Assembly: GCA_958496175.1 (NCBI GenBank)
Contig: OY292276.1
Span: 59,409,080-59,473,079 of the forward strand
Source: Sisyra terminalis
Lineage: Eukaryota > Arthropoda > Insecta > Neuroptera > Sisyridae
Length of the DNA stretch: 64,000 nt
Direction: 5' to 3'
Under the pieces are notes generated by a model. That model was not told the origin of the DNA, made no database searches, and saw only the letters and a list, made by a program, of their open reading frames with translations. A program made the translations under genes and the position numbers. This document shows positions 37,501 through 50,900 of the stretch, piece after piece. The stretch's first letter is position 1; the number at the start of each line of letters is the position of its first letter.

Positions 37501-40286
37501 TTTTTGTCTCGAAATCGAAAAAGATTGTTATATCATCGTTCTATACATCGTTACGAACCCGAAACTGCCTTTGGTTCGAAAATCATCCCTTATATAACGA
37601 TGGTACATGCAATTGTTGAAGAAGCCACATTCGTCTCTCCCTCTTAGTGGGAAGTGTTCATCCCTCAAACTGCCTGTTCATCCCTTAAACGTGGTTTGTT
37701 TGGGGAAAAATTTGCACAGCATGTACAGTAGGACTTATACTTTCGATTGGCACCCTAAAAAAGAAATTTTCAAATTTGACCGTTTTCGAGAAAAATCAAC
37801 GATGGTTAACCCACGGTTTTTTTTGGCGAAAAATCTTTTTGTCTCGAAATCGAAAAAGATTGTTATATCATCGTTCTATACATCGTTACGAACCCGAAAC
37901 TGCCTTTGGTTCGAAAATCATCCCTTATATAACGATGGTACATGCAATTGTTGAAGAAGCCACATTCGTCTCTCCCTCTTAGTGGGAAGTGTTCATCCCT
38001 CAAACTGCCTGTTCATCCCTTAAACGTGGTTTGTTTGGGGAAAAATTTGCACAGCATGTACAGTAGGACTTATACTTTCGATTGGCACCCTAAAAAAGAA
38101 ATTTTCAAATTTGACCGTTTTCGAGAAAAATCAACGATGGTTAACCCACGGTTTTTTTTGGCGAAAAATCTTTTTGTCTCGAAATCGAAAAAGATTGTTA
38201 TATCATCGTTCTATACATCGTTACGAACCCGAAACTGCCTTTGGTTCGAAAATCATCCCTTATATAACGATGGTACATGCAATTGTTGAAGAAGCCACAT
38301 TCGTCTCTCCCTCTTAGTGGGAAGTGTTCATCCCTCAAACTGCCTGTTCATCCCTTAAACGTGGTTTGTTTGGGGAAAAATTTGCACAGCATGTACAGTA
38401 GGACTTATACTTTCGATTGGCACCCTAAAAAAGAAATTTTCAAATTTGACCGTTTTCGAGAAAAATCAACGATGGTTAACCCACGGTTTTTTTTGGCGAA
38501 AAATCTTTTTGTCTCGAAATCGAAAAAGATTGTTATATCATCGTTCTATACATCGTTACGAACCCGAAACTGCCTTTGGTTCGAAAATCATCCCTTATAT
38601 AACGATGGTACATGCAATTGTTGAAGAAGCCACATTCGTCTCTCCCTCTTAGTGGGAAGTGTTCATCCCTCAAACTGCCTGTTCATCCCTTAAACGTGGT
38701 TTGTTTGGGGAAAAATTTGCACAGCATGTACAGTAGGACTTATACTTTCGATTGGCACCCTAAAAAAGAAATTTTCAAATTTGACCGTTTTCGAGAAAAA
38801 TCAACGATGGTTAACCCACGGTTTTTTTTGGCGAAAAATCTTTTTGTCTCGAAATCGAAAAAGATTGTTATATCATCGTTCTATACATCGTTACGAACCC
38901 GAAACTGCCTTTGGTTCGAAAATCATCCCTTATATAACGATGGTACATGCAATTGTTGAAGAAGCCACATTCGTCTCTCCCTCTTAGTGGGAAGTGTTCA
39001 TCCCTCAAACTGCCTGTTCATCCCTTAAACGTGGTTTGTTTGGGGAAAAATTTGCACAGCATGTACAGTAGGACTTATACTTTCGATTGGCACCCTAAAA
39101 AAGAAATTTTCAAATTTGACCGTTTTCGAGAAAAATCAACGATGGTTAACCCACGGTTTTTTTTGGCGAAAAATCTTTTTGTCTCGAAATCGAAAAAGAT
39201 TGTTATATCATCGTTCTATACATCGTTACGAACCCGAAACTGCCTTTGGTTCGAAAATCATCCCTTATATAACGATGGTACATGCAATTGTTGAAGAAGC
39301 CACATTCGTCTCTCCCTCTTAGTGGGAAGTGTTCATCCCTCAAACTGCCTGTTCATCCCTTAAACGTGGTTTGTTTGGGGAAAAATTTGCACAGCATGTA
39401 CAGTAGGACTTATACTTTCGATTGGCACCCTAAAAAAGAAATTTTCAAATTTGACCGTTTTCGAGAAAAATCAACGATGGTTAACCCACGGTTTTTTTTG
39501 GCGAAAAATCTTTTTGTCTCGAAATCGAAAAAGATTGTTATATCATCGTTCTATACATCGTTACGAACCCGAAACTGCCTTTGGTTCGAAAATCATCCCT
39601 TATATAACGATGGTACATGCAATTGTTGAAGAAGCCACATTCGTCTCTCCCTCTTAGTGGGAAGTGTTCATCCCTCAAACTGCCTGTTCATCCCTTAAAC
39701 GTGGTTTGTTTGGGGAAAAATTTGCACAGCATGTACAGTAGGACTTATACTTTCGATTGGCACCCTAAAAAAGAAATTTTCAAATTTGACCGTTTTCGAG
39801 AAAAATCAACGATGGTTAACCCACGGTTTTTTTTGGCGAAAAATCTTTTTGTCTCGAAATCGAAAAAGATTGTTATATCATCGTTCTATACATCGTTACG
39901 AACCCGAAACTGCCTTTGGTTCGAAAATCATCCCTTATATAACGATGGTACATGCAATTGTTGAAGAAGCCACATTCGTCTCTCCCTCTTAGTGGGAAGT
40001 GTTCATCCCTCAAACTGCCTGTTCATCCCTTAAACGTGGTTTGTTTGGGGAAAAATTTGCACAGCATGTACAGTAGGACTTATACTTTCGATTGGCACCC
40101 TAAAAAAGAAATTTTCAAATTTGACCGTTTTCGAGAAAAATCAACGATGGTTAACCCACGGTTTTTTTTGGCGAAAAATCTTTTTGTCTCGAAATCGAAA
40201 AAGATTGTTATATCATCGTTCTATACATCGTTACGAACCCGAAACTGCCTTTGGTTCGAAAATCATCCCTTATATAACGATGGTAC
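34592..40286 (+). repeat. seventeen uniform consensus monomers
   Basis: I noticed no substitution or length change over 5695 bp (17 x 335). Such uniformity indicates very recent amplification or homogenisation, or else an assembly artefact from collapsed and re-expanded identical reads. Confidence 0.8.
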
Positions 40287-41961
40287 ATGCAATTGTTGAA
40301 GAAGCCACATTCGTCTCTCCCTCTTAGTGGGAAGAGTTCATCCCTCAAACTGCCTGTTCATCCCTTAAACGTGGTTTGTTTGGGGAAAAATTTGCACAGC
40401 ATGTACAGTAGGACTTATACTTTCGATTGGCACCCTAAAAAAGAAATTTTCAAATTTGACCGTTTTCGAGAAAAATCAACGATGGTTAACCCACGGTTTT
40501 TTTTGGCGAAAAATCTTTTTGTCTCGAAATCGAAAAAGATTGTTATATCATCGTTCTATACATCGTTACGAACCCGAAACTGCCTTTGGTTCGAAAATCA
40601 TCCCTTATATAACGATGGTACATGCAATTGTTGAAGAAGCCACATTCGTCTCTCCCTCTTAGTGGGAAGTGTTCATCCCTCAAACTGCCTGTTCATCCCT
40701 TAAACGTGGTTTGTTTGGGGAAAAATTTGCACAGCATGTACAGTAGGACTTATACTTTCGATTGGCACCCTAAAAAAGAAATTTTCAAATTTGACCGTTT
40801 TCGAGAAAAATCAACGATGGTTAACCCACGGTTTTTTTTGGCGAAAAATCTTTTTGTCTCGAAATCGAAAAAGATTGTTATATCATCGTTCTATACATCG
40901 TTACGAACCCGAAACTGCCTTTGGTTCGAAAATCATCCCTTATATAACGATGGTACATGCAATTGTTGAAGAAGCCACATTCGTCTCTCCCTCTTAGTGG
41001 GAAGTGTTCATCCCTCAAACTGCCTGTTCATCCCTTAAACGTGGTTTGTTTGGGGAAAAATTTGCACAGCATGTACAGTAGGACTTATACTTTCGATTGG
41101 CACCCTAAAAAAGAAATTTTCAAATTTGACCGTTTTCGAGAAAAATCAACGATGGTTAACCCACGGTTTTTTTTGGCGAAAAATCTTTTTGTCTCGAAAT
41201 CGAAAAAGATTGTTATATCATCGTTCTATACATCGTTACGAACCCGAAACTGCCTTTGGTTCGAAAATCATCCCTTATATAACGATGGTACATGCAATTG
41301 TTGAAGAAGCCACATTCGTCTCTCCCTCTTAGTGGGAAGTGTTCATCCCTCAAACTGCCTGTTCATCCCTTAAACGTGGTTTGTTTGGGGAAAAATTTGC
41401 ACAGCATGTACAGTAGGACTTATACTTTCGATTGGCACCCTAAAAAAGAAATTTTCAAATTTGACCGTTTTCGAGAAAAATCAACGATGGTTAACCCACG
41501 GTTTTTTTTGGCGAAAAATCTTTTTGTCTCGAAATCGAAAAAGATTGTTATATCATCGTTCTATACATCGTTACGAACCCGAAACTGCCTTTGGTTCGAA
41601 AATCATCCCTTATATAACGATGGTACATGCAATTGTTGAAGAAGCCACATTCGTCTCTCCCTCTTAGTGGGAAGAGTTCATCCCTCAAACTGCCTGTTCA
41701 TCCCTTAAACGTGGTTTGTTTGGGGAAAAATTTGCACAGCATGTACAGTAGGACTTATACTTTCGATTGGCACCCTAAAAAAGAAATTTTCAAATTTGAC
41801 CGTTTTCGAGAAAAATCAACGATGGTTAACCCACGGTTTTTTTTGGCGAAAAATCTTTTTGTCTCGAAATCGAAAAAGATTGTTATATCATCGTTCTATA
41901 CATCGTTACGAACCCGAAACTGCCTTTGGTTCGAAAATCATCCCTTATATAACGATGGTAC
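40287..41961 (+). repeat. T-to-A marker pair at 4-unit spacing
   Basis: Units at 40287 and 41627 carry T to A at monomer position 49 (40335, 41675), giving AAGAGTT. The only other units with this base are the two type A monomers, where it is the leftmost difference. It may be a short remnant of type A sequence or an independent change spread by duplication. Confidence 0.75.
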
Positions 41962-41962
41962 A
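41627..41962 (+). repeat. 336-bp monomer with an extra A at its end
   Basis: GGTACATGC becomes GGTACAATGC (extra A at 41962-41963), so this unit is 336 bp, a multiple of 3. This fuses two monomers into one open frame of 227 codons (41627-42310). The long frame is a product of the insertion and not evidence of a gene. Confidence 0.85.
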
Positions 41963-42297
41963 ATGCAATTGTTGAAGAAGCCACATTCGTCTCTCCCTCT
42001 TAGTGGGAAGTGTTCATCCCTCAAACTGCCTGTTCATCCCTTAAACGTGGTTTGTTTGGGGAAAAATTTGCACAGCATGTACAGTAGGACTTATACTTTC
42101 GATTGGCACCCTAAAAAAGAAATTTTCAAATTTGACCGTTTTCGAGAAAAATCAACGATGGTTAACCCACGGTTTTTTTTGGCGAAAAATCTTTTTGTCT
42201 CGAAATCGAAAAAGATTGTTATATCATCGTTCTATACATCGTTACGAACCCGAAACTGCCTTTGGTTCGAAAATCATCCCTTATATAACGATGGTAC

Positions 42298-44307
42298 ATG
42301 CAATTGTTGAAGAAGCCACATTCGTCTCTCCCTCTTAGTGGGAAGTGTTCATCCCTCAAACTGCCTGTTCATCCCTTAAACGTGGTTTGTTTGGGGAAAA
42401 ATTTGCACAGCATGTACAGTAGGACTTATACTTTCGATTGGCACCCTAAAAAAGAAATTTTCAAATTTGACCGTTTTCGAGAAAAATCAACGATGGTTAA
42501 CCCACGGTTTTTTTTGGCGAAAAATCTTTTTGTCTCGAAATCGAAAAAGATTGTTATATCATCGTTCTATACATCGTTACGAACCCGAAACTGCCTTTGG
42601 TTCGAAAATCATCCCTTATATAACGATGGTACATGCAATTGTTGAAGAAGCCACATTCGTCTCTCCCTCTTAGTGGGAAGTGTTCATCCCTCAAACTGCC
42701 TGTTCATCCCTTAAACGTGGTTTGTTTGGGGAAAAATTTGCACAGCATGTACAGTAGGACTTATACTTTCGATTGGCACCCTAAAAAAGAAATTTTCAAA
42801 TTTGACCGTTTTCGAGAAAAATCAACGATGGTTAACCCACGGTTTTTTTTGGCGAAAAATCTTTTTGTCTCGAAATCGAAAAAGATTGTTATATCATCGT
42901 TCTATACATCGTTACGAACCCGAAACTGCCTTTGGTTCGAAAATCATCCCTTATATAACGATGGTACATGCAATTGTTGAAGAAGCCACATTCGTCTCTC
43001 CCTCTTAGTGGGAAGTGTTCATCCCTCAAACTGCCTGTTCATCCCTTAAACGTGGTTTGTTTGGGGAAAAATTTGCACAGCATGTACAGTAGGACTTATA
43101 CTTTCGATTGGCACCCTAAAAAAGAAATTTTCAAATTTGACCGTTTTCGAGAAAAATCAACGATGGTTAACCCACGGTTTTTTTTGGCGAAAAATCTTTT
43201 TGTCTCGAAATCGAAAAAGATTGTTATATCATCGTTCTATACATCGTTACGAACCCGAAACTGCCTTTGGTTCGAAAATCATCCCTTATATAACGATGGT
43301 ACATGCAATTGTTGAAGAAGCCACATTCGTCTCTCCCTCTTAGTGGGAAGTGTTCATCCCTCAAACTGCCTGTTCATCCCTTAAACGTGGTTTGTTTGGG
43401 GAAAAATTTGCACAGCATGTACAGTAGGACTTATACTTTCGATTGGCACCCTAAAAAAGAAATTTTCAAATTTGACCGTTTTCGAGAAAAATCAACGATG
43501 GTTAACCCACGGTTTTTTTTGGCGAAAAATCTTTTTGTCTCGAAATCGAAAAAGATTGTTATATCATCGTTCTATACATCGTTACGAACCCGAAACTGCC
43601 TTTGGTTCGAAAATCATCCCTTATATAACGATGGTACATGCAATTGTTGAAGAAGCCACATTCGTCTCTCCCTCTTAGTGGGAAGTGTTCATCCCTCAAA
43701 CTGCCTGTTCATCCCTTAAACGTGGTTTGTTTGGGGAAAAATTTGCACAGCATGTACAGTAGGACTTATACTTTCGATTGGCACCCTAAAAAAGAAATTT
43801 TCAAATTTGACCGTTTTCGAGAAAAATCAACGATGGTTAACCCACGGTTTTTTTTGGCGAAAAATCTTTTTGTCTCGAAATCGAAAAAGATTGTTATATC
43901 ATCGTTCTATACATCGTTACGAACCCGAAACTGCCTTTGGTTCGAAAATCATCCCTTATATAACGATGGTACATGCAATTGTTGAAGAAGCCACATTCGT
44001 CTCTCCCTCTTAGTGGGAAGTGTTCATCCCTCAAACTGCCTGTTCATCCCTTAAACGTGGTTTGTTTGGGGAAAAATTTGCACAGCATGTACAGTAGGAC
44101 TTATACTTTCGATTGGCACCCTAAAAAAGAAATTTTCAAATTTGACCGTTTTCGAGAAAAATCAACGATGGTTAACCCACGGTTTTTTTTGGCGAAAAAT
44201 CTTTTTGTCTCGAAATCGAAAAAGATTGTTATATCATCGTTCTATACATCGTTACGAACCCGAAACTGCCTTTGGTTCGAAAATCATCCCTTATATAACG
44301 ATGGTAC
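42298..44307 (+). repeat. six consensus units
   Basis: Six units with no difference noticed, leading into the 5-unit pattern. Confidence 0.8.
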
Positions 44308-47300
44308 ATGCAATTGTTGAAGAAGCCACATTCGTCTCTCCCTCTTAGTGGGAAGTGTTCATCCCTCAAACTGCCTGTTCATCCCTTAAACGTGGTTTGT
44401 TTGGGGAAAAATTTGCACAGCATGTACAGTAGGACTTATACTTTCGATTGGCACCCTAAAAAAGAAATTTTCAAATTTGACCGTTTTCGAGAAAAATCAA
44501 CGATGGTTAACCCACGGTTTTTATTGGCGAAAAATCTTTTTGTCTCGAAATCGAAAAAGATTGTTATATCATCGTTCTATACATCGTTACGAACCCGAAA
44601 CTGCCTTTGGTTCGAAAATCATCCCTTATATAACGATGGTACATGCAATTGTTGAAGAAGCCACATTCGTCTCTCCCTCTTAGTGGGAAGTGTTCATCCC
44701 TCAAACTGCCTGTTCATCCCTTAAACGTGGTTTGTTTGGGGAAAAATTTGCACAGCATGTACAGTAGGACTTATACTTTCGATTGGCACCCTAAAAAAGA
44801 AATTTTCAAATTTGACCGTTTTCGAGAAAAATCAACGATGGTTAACCCACGGTTTTTATTGGCGAAAAATCTTTTTGTCTCGAAATCGAAAAAGATTGTT
44901 ATATCATCGTTCTATACATCGTTACGAACCCGAAACTGCCTTTGGTTCGAAAATCATCCCTTATATAACGATGGTACATGCAATTGTTGAAGAAGCCACA
45001 TTCGTCTCTCCCTCTTAGTGGGAAGTGTTCATCCCTCAAACTGCCTGTTCATCCCTTAAACGTGGTTTGTTTGGGGAAAAATTTGCACAGCATGTACAGT
45101 AGGACTTATACTTTCGATTGGCACCCTAAAAAAGAAATTTTCAAATTTGACCGTTTTCGAGAAAAATCAACGATGGTTAACCCACGGTTTTTTTTGGCGA
45201 AAAATCTTTTTGTCTCGAAATCGAAAAAGATTGTTATATCATCGTTCTATACATCGTTACGAACCCGAAACTGCCTTTGGTTCGAAAATCATCCCTTATA
45301 TAACGATGGTACATGCAATTGTTGAAGAAGCCACATTCGTCTCTCCCTCTTAGTGGGAAGTGTTCATCCCTCAAACTGCCTGTTCATCCCTTAAACGTGG
45401 TTTGTTTGGGGAAAAATTTGCACAGCATGTACAGTAGGACTTATACTTTCGATTGGCACCCTAAAAAAGAAATTTTCAAATTTGACCGTTTTCGAGAAAA
45501 ATCAACGATGGTTAACCCACGGTTTTTATTGGCGAAAAATCTTTTTGTCTCGAAATCGAAAAAGATTGTTATATCATCGTTCTATACATCGTTACGAACC
45601 CGAAACTGCCTTTGGTTCGAAAATCATCCCTTATATAACGATGGTACATGCAATTGTTGAAGAAGCCACATTCGTCTCTCCCTCTTAGTGGGAAGTGTTC
45701 ATCCCTCAAACTGCCTGTTCATCCCTTAAACGTGGTTTGTTTGGGGAAAAATTTGCACAGCATGTACAGTAGGACTTATACTTTCGATTGGCACCCTAAA
45801 AAAGAAATTTTCAAATTTGACCGTTTTCGAGAAAAATCAACGATGGTTAACCCACGGTTTTTTTTGGCGAAAAATCTTTTTGTCTCGAAATCGAAAAAGA
45901 TTGTTATATCATCGTTCTATACATCGTTACGAACCCGAAACTGCCTTTGGTTCGAAAATCATCCCTTATATAACGATGGTACATGCAATTGTTGAAGAAG
46001 CCACATTCGTCTCTCCCTCTTAGTGGGAAGTGTTCATCCCTCAAACTGCCTGTTCATCCCTTAAACGTGGTTTGTTTGGGGAAAAATTTGCACAGCATGT
46101 ACAGTAGGACTTATACTTTCGATTGGCACCCTAAAAAAGAAATTTTCAAATTTGACCGTTTTCGAGAAAAATCAACGATGGTTAACCCACGGTTTTTATT
46201 GGCGAAAAATCTTTTTGTCTCGAAATCGAAAAAGATTGTTATATCATCGTTCTATACATCGTTACGAACCCGAAACTGCCTTTGGTTCGAAAATCATCCC
46301 TTATATAACGATGGTACATGCAATTGTTGAAGAAGCCACATTCGTCTCTCCCTCTTAGTGGGAAGTGTTCATCCCTCAAACTGCCTGTTCATCCCTTAAA
46401 CGTGGTTTGTTTGGGGAAAAATTTGCACAGCATGTACAGTAGGACTTATACTTTCGATTGGCACCCTAAAAAAGAAATTTTCAAATTTGACCGTTTTCGA
46501 GAAAAATCAACGATGGTTAACCCACGGTTTTTATTGGCGAAAAATCTTTTTGTCTCGAAATCGAAAAAGATTGTTATATCATCGTTCTATACATCGTTAC
46601 GAACCCGAAACTGCCTTTGGTTCGAAAATCATCCCTTATATAACGATGGTACATGCAATTGTTGAAGAAGCCACATTCGTCTCTCCCTCTTAGTGGGAAG
46701 TGTTCATCCCTCAAACTGCCTGTTCATCCCTTAAACGTGGTTTGTTTGGGGAAAAATTTGCACAGCATGTACAGTAGGACTTATACTTTCGATTGGCACC
46801 CTAAAAAAGAAATTTTCAAATTTGACCGTTTTCGAGAAAAATCAACGATGGTTAACCCACGGTTTTTTTTGGCGAAAAATCTTTTTGTCTCGAAATCGAA
46901 AAAGATTGTTATATCATCGTTCTATACATCGTTACGAACCCGAAACTGCCTTTGGTTCGAAAATCATCCCTTATATAACGATGGTACATGCAATTGTTGA
47001 AGAAGCCACATTCGTCTCTCCCTCTTAGTGGGAAGTGTTCATCCCTCAAACTGCCTGTTCATCCCTTAAACGTGGTTTGTTTGGGGAAAAATTTGCACAG
47101 CATGTACAGTAGGACTTATACTTTCGATTGGCACCCTAAAAAAGAAATTTTCAAATTTGACCGTTTTCGAGAAAAATCAACGATGGTTAACCCACGGTTT
47201 TTATTGGCGAAAAATCTTTTTGTCTCGAAATCGAAAAAGATTGTTATATCATCGTTCTATACATCGTTACGAACCCGAAACTGCCTTTGGTTCGAAAATC

Positions 47301-47992
47301 ATCCCTTATATAACGATGGTACATGCAATTGTTGAAGAAGCCACATTCGTCTCTCCCTCTTAGTGGGAAGTGTTCATCCCTCAAACTGCCTGTTCATCCC
47401 TTAAACGTGGTTTGTTTGGGGAAAAATTTGCACAGCATGTACAGTAGGACTTATACTTTCGATTGGCACCCTAAAAAAGAAATTTTCAAATTTGACCGTT
47501 TTCGAGAAAAATCAACGATGGTTAACCCACGGTTTTTTTTGGCGAAAAATCTTTTTGTCTCGAAATCGAAAAAGATTGTTATATCATCGTTCTATACATC
47601 GTTACGAACCCGAAACTGCCTTTGGTTCGAAAATCATCCCTTATATAACGATGGTACATGCAATTGTTGAAGAAGCCACATTCGTCTCTCCCTCTTAGTG
47701 GGAAGTGTTCATCCCTCAAACTGCCTGTTCATCCCTTAAACGTGGTTTGTTTGGGGAAAAATTTGCACAGCATGTACAGTAGGACTTATACTTTCGATTG
47801 GCACCCTAAAAAAGAAATTTTCAAATTTGACCGTTTTCGAGAAAAATCAACGATGGTTAACCCACGGTTTTTATTGGCGAAAAATCTTTTTGTCTCGAAA
47901 TCGAAAAAGATTGTTATATCATCGTTCTATACATCGTTACGAACCCGAAACTGCCTTTGGTTCGAAAATCATCCCTTATATAACGATGGTAC
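44308..47992 (+). repeat. 5-unit higher-order pattern marked by TTTTTATT
   Basis: T to A at monomer position 216 interrupts the eight-T run in units at 44308, 44643, 45313, 45983, 46318, 46988 and 47658 (bases 44523, 44858, 45528, 46198, 46533, 47203 and 47873). In order the units read +,+,-,+,- twice, then +,-. This gives two full periods of 1675 bp and the start or remnant of a third. I saw this marker nowhere else. Confidence 0.85.
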
Positions 47993-50900
47993 ATGCAATT
48001 GTTGAAGAAGCCACATTCGTCTCTCCCTCTTAGTGGGAAGTGTTCATCCCTCAAACTGCCTGTTCATCCCTTAAACGTGGTTTGTTTGGGGAAAAATTTG
48101 CACAGCATGTACAGTAGGACTTATACTTTCGATTGGCACCCTAAAAAAGAAATTTTCAAATTTGACCGTTTTCGAGAAAAATCAACGATGGTTAACCCAC
48201 GGTTTTTTTTGGCGAAAAATCTTTTTGTCTCGAAATCGAAAAAGATTGTTATATCATCGTTCTATACATCGTTACGAACCCGAAACTGCCTTTGGTTCGA
48301 AAATCATCCCTTATATAACGATGGTACATGCAATTGTTGAAGAAGCCACATTCGTCTCTCCCTCTTAGTGGGAAGTGTTCATCCCTCAAACTGCCTGTTC
48401 ATCCCTTAAACGTGGTTTGTTTGGGGAAAAATTTGCACAGCATGTACAGTAGGACTTATACTTTCGATTGGCACCCTAAAAAAGAAATTTTCAAATTTGA
48501 CCGTTTTCGAGAAAAATCAACGATGGTTAACCCACGGTTTTTTTTGGCGAAAAATCTTTTTGTCTCGAAATCGAAAAAGATTGTTATATCATCGTTCTAT
48601 ACATCGTTACGAACCCGAAACTGCCTTTGGTTCGAAAATCATCCCTTATATAACGATGGTACATGCAATTGTTGAAGAAGCCACATTCGTCTCTCCCTCT
48701 TAGTGGGAAGTGTTCATCCCTCAAACTGCCTGTTCATCCCTTAAACGTGGTTTGTTTGGGGAAAAATTTGCACAGCATGTACAGTAGGACTTATACTTTC
48801 GATTGGCACCCTAAAAAAGAAATTTTCAAATTTGACCGTTTTCGAGAAAAATCAACGATGGTTAACCCACGGTTTTTTTTGGCGAAAAATCTTTTTGTCT
48901 CGAAATCGAAAAAGATTGTTATATCATCGTTCTATACATCGTTACGAACCCGAAACTGCCTTTGGTTCGAAAATCATCCCTTATATAACGATGGTACATG
49001 CAATTGTTGAAGAAGCCACATTCGTCTCTCCCTCTTAGTGGGAAGTGTTCATCCCTCAAACTGCCTGTTCATCCCTTAAACGTGGTTTGTTTGGGGAAAA
49101 ATTTGCACAGCATGTACAGTAGGACTTATACTTTCGATTGGCACCCTAAAAAAGAAATTTTCAAATTTGACCGTTTTCGAGAAAAATCAACGATGGTTAA
49201 CCCACGGTTTTTTTTGGCGAAAAATCTTTTTGTCTCGAAATCGAAAAAGATTGTTATATCATCGTTCTATACATCGTTACGAACCCGAAACTGCCTTTGG
49301 TTCGAAAATCATCCCTTATATAACGATGGTACATGCAATTGTTGAAGAAGCCACATTCGTCTCTCCCTCTTAGTGGGAAGTGTTCATCCCTCAAACTGCC
49401 TGTTCATCCCTTAAACGTGGTTTGTTTGGGGAAAAATTTGCACAGCATGTACAGTAGGACTTATACTTTCGATTGGCACCCTAAAAAAGAAATTTTCAAA
49501 TTTGACCGTTTTCGAGAAAAATCAACGATGGTTAACCCACGGTTTTTTTTGGCGAAAAATCTTTTTGTCTCGAAATCGAAAAAGATTGTTATATCATCGT
49601 TCTATACATCGTTACGAACCCGAAACTGCCTTTGGTTCGAAAATCATCCCTTATATAACGATGGTACATGCAATTGTTGAAGAAGCCACATTCGTCTCTC
49701 CCTCTTAGTGGGAAGTGTTCATCCCTCAAACTGCCTGTTCATCCCTTAAACGTGGTTTGTTTGGGGAAAAATTTGCACAGCATGTACAGTAGGACTTATA
49801 CTTTCGATTGGCACCCTAAAAAAGAAATTTTCAAATTTGACCGTTTTCGAGAAAAATCAACGATGGTTAACCCACGGTTTTTTTTGGCGAAAAATCTTTT
49901 TGTCTCGAAATCGAAAAAGATTGTTATATCATCGTTCTATACATCGTTACGAACCCGAAACTGCCTTTGGTTCGAAAATCATCCCTTATATAACGATGGT
50001 ACATGCAATTGTTGAAGAAGCCACATTCGTCTCTCCCTCTTAGTGGGAAGTGTTCATCCCTCAAACTGCCTGTTCATCCCTTAAACGTGGTTTGTTTGGG
50101 GAAAAATTTGCACAGCATGTACAGTAGGACTTATACTTTCGATTGGCACCCTAAAAAAGAAATTTTCAAATTTGACCGTTTTCGAGAAAAATCAACGATG
50201 GTTAACCCACGGTTTTTTTTGGCGAAAAATCTTTTTGTCTCGAAATCGAAAAAGATTGTTATATCATCGTTCTATACATCGTTACGAACCCGAAACTGCC
50301 TTTGGTTCGAAAATCATCCCTTATATAACGATGGTACATGCAATTGTTGAAGAAGCCACATTCGTCTCTCCCTCTTAGTGGGAAGTGTTCATCCCTCAAA
50401 CTGCCTGTTCATCCCTTAAACGTGGTTTGTTTGGGGAAAAATTTGCACAGCATGTACAGTAGGACTTATACTTTCGATTGGCACCCTAAAAAAGAAATTT
50501 TCAAATTTGACCGTTTTCGAGAAAAATCAACGATGGTTAACCCACGGTTTTTTTTGGCGAAAAATCTTTTTGTCTCGAAATCGAAAAAGATTGTTATATC
50601 ATCGTTCTATACATCGTTACGAACCCGAAACTGCCTTTGGTTCGAAAATCATCCCTTATATAACGATGGTACATGCAATTGTTGAAGAAGCCACATTCGT
50701 CTCTCCCTCTTAGTGGGAAGTGTTCATCCCTCAAACTGCCTGTTCATCCCTTAAACGTGGTTTGTTTGGGGAAAAATTTGCACAGCATGTACAGTAGGAC
50801 TTATACTTTCGATTGGCACCCTAAAAAAGAAATTTTCAAATTTGACCGTTTTCGAGAAAAATCAACGATGGTTAACCCACGGTTTTTTTTGGCGAAAAAT

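Noticed and set aside
41627..42310. 227-codon open frame as a real longer gene
   Set aside because: It exists only because one extra A makes this unit 336 bp and joins the frames of two adjacent monomers; it is two copies of the monomer frame.
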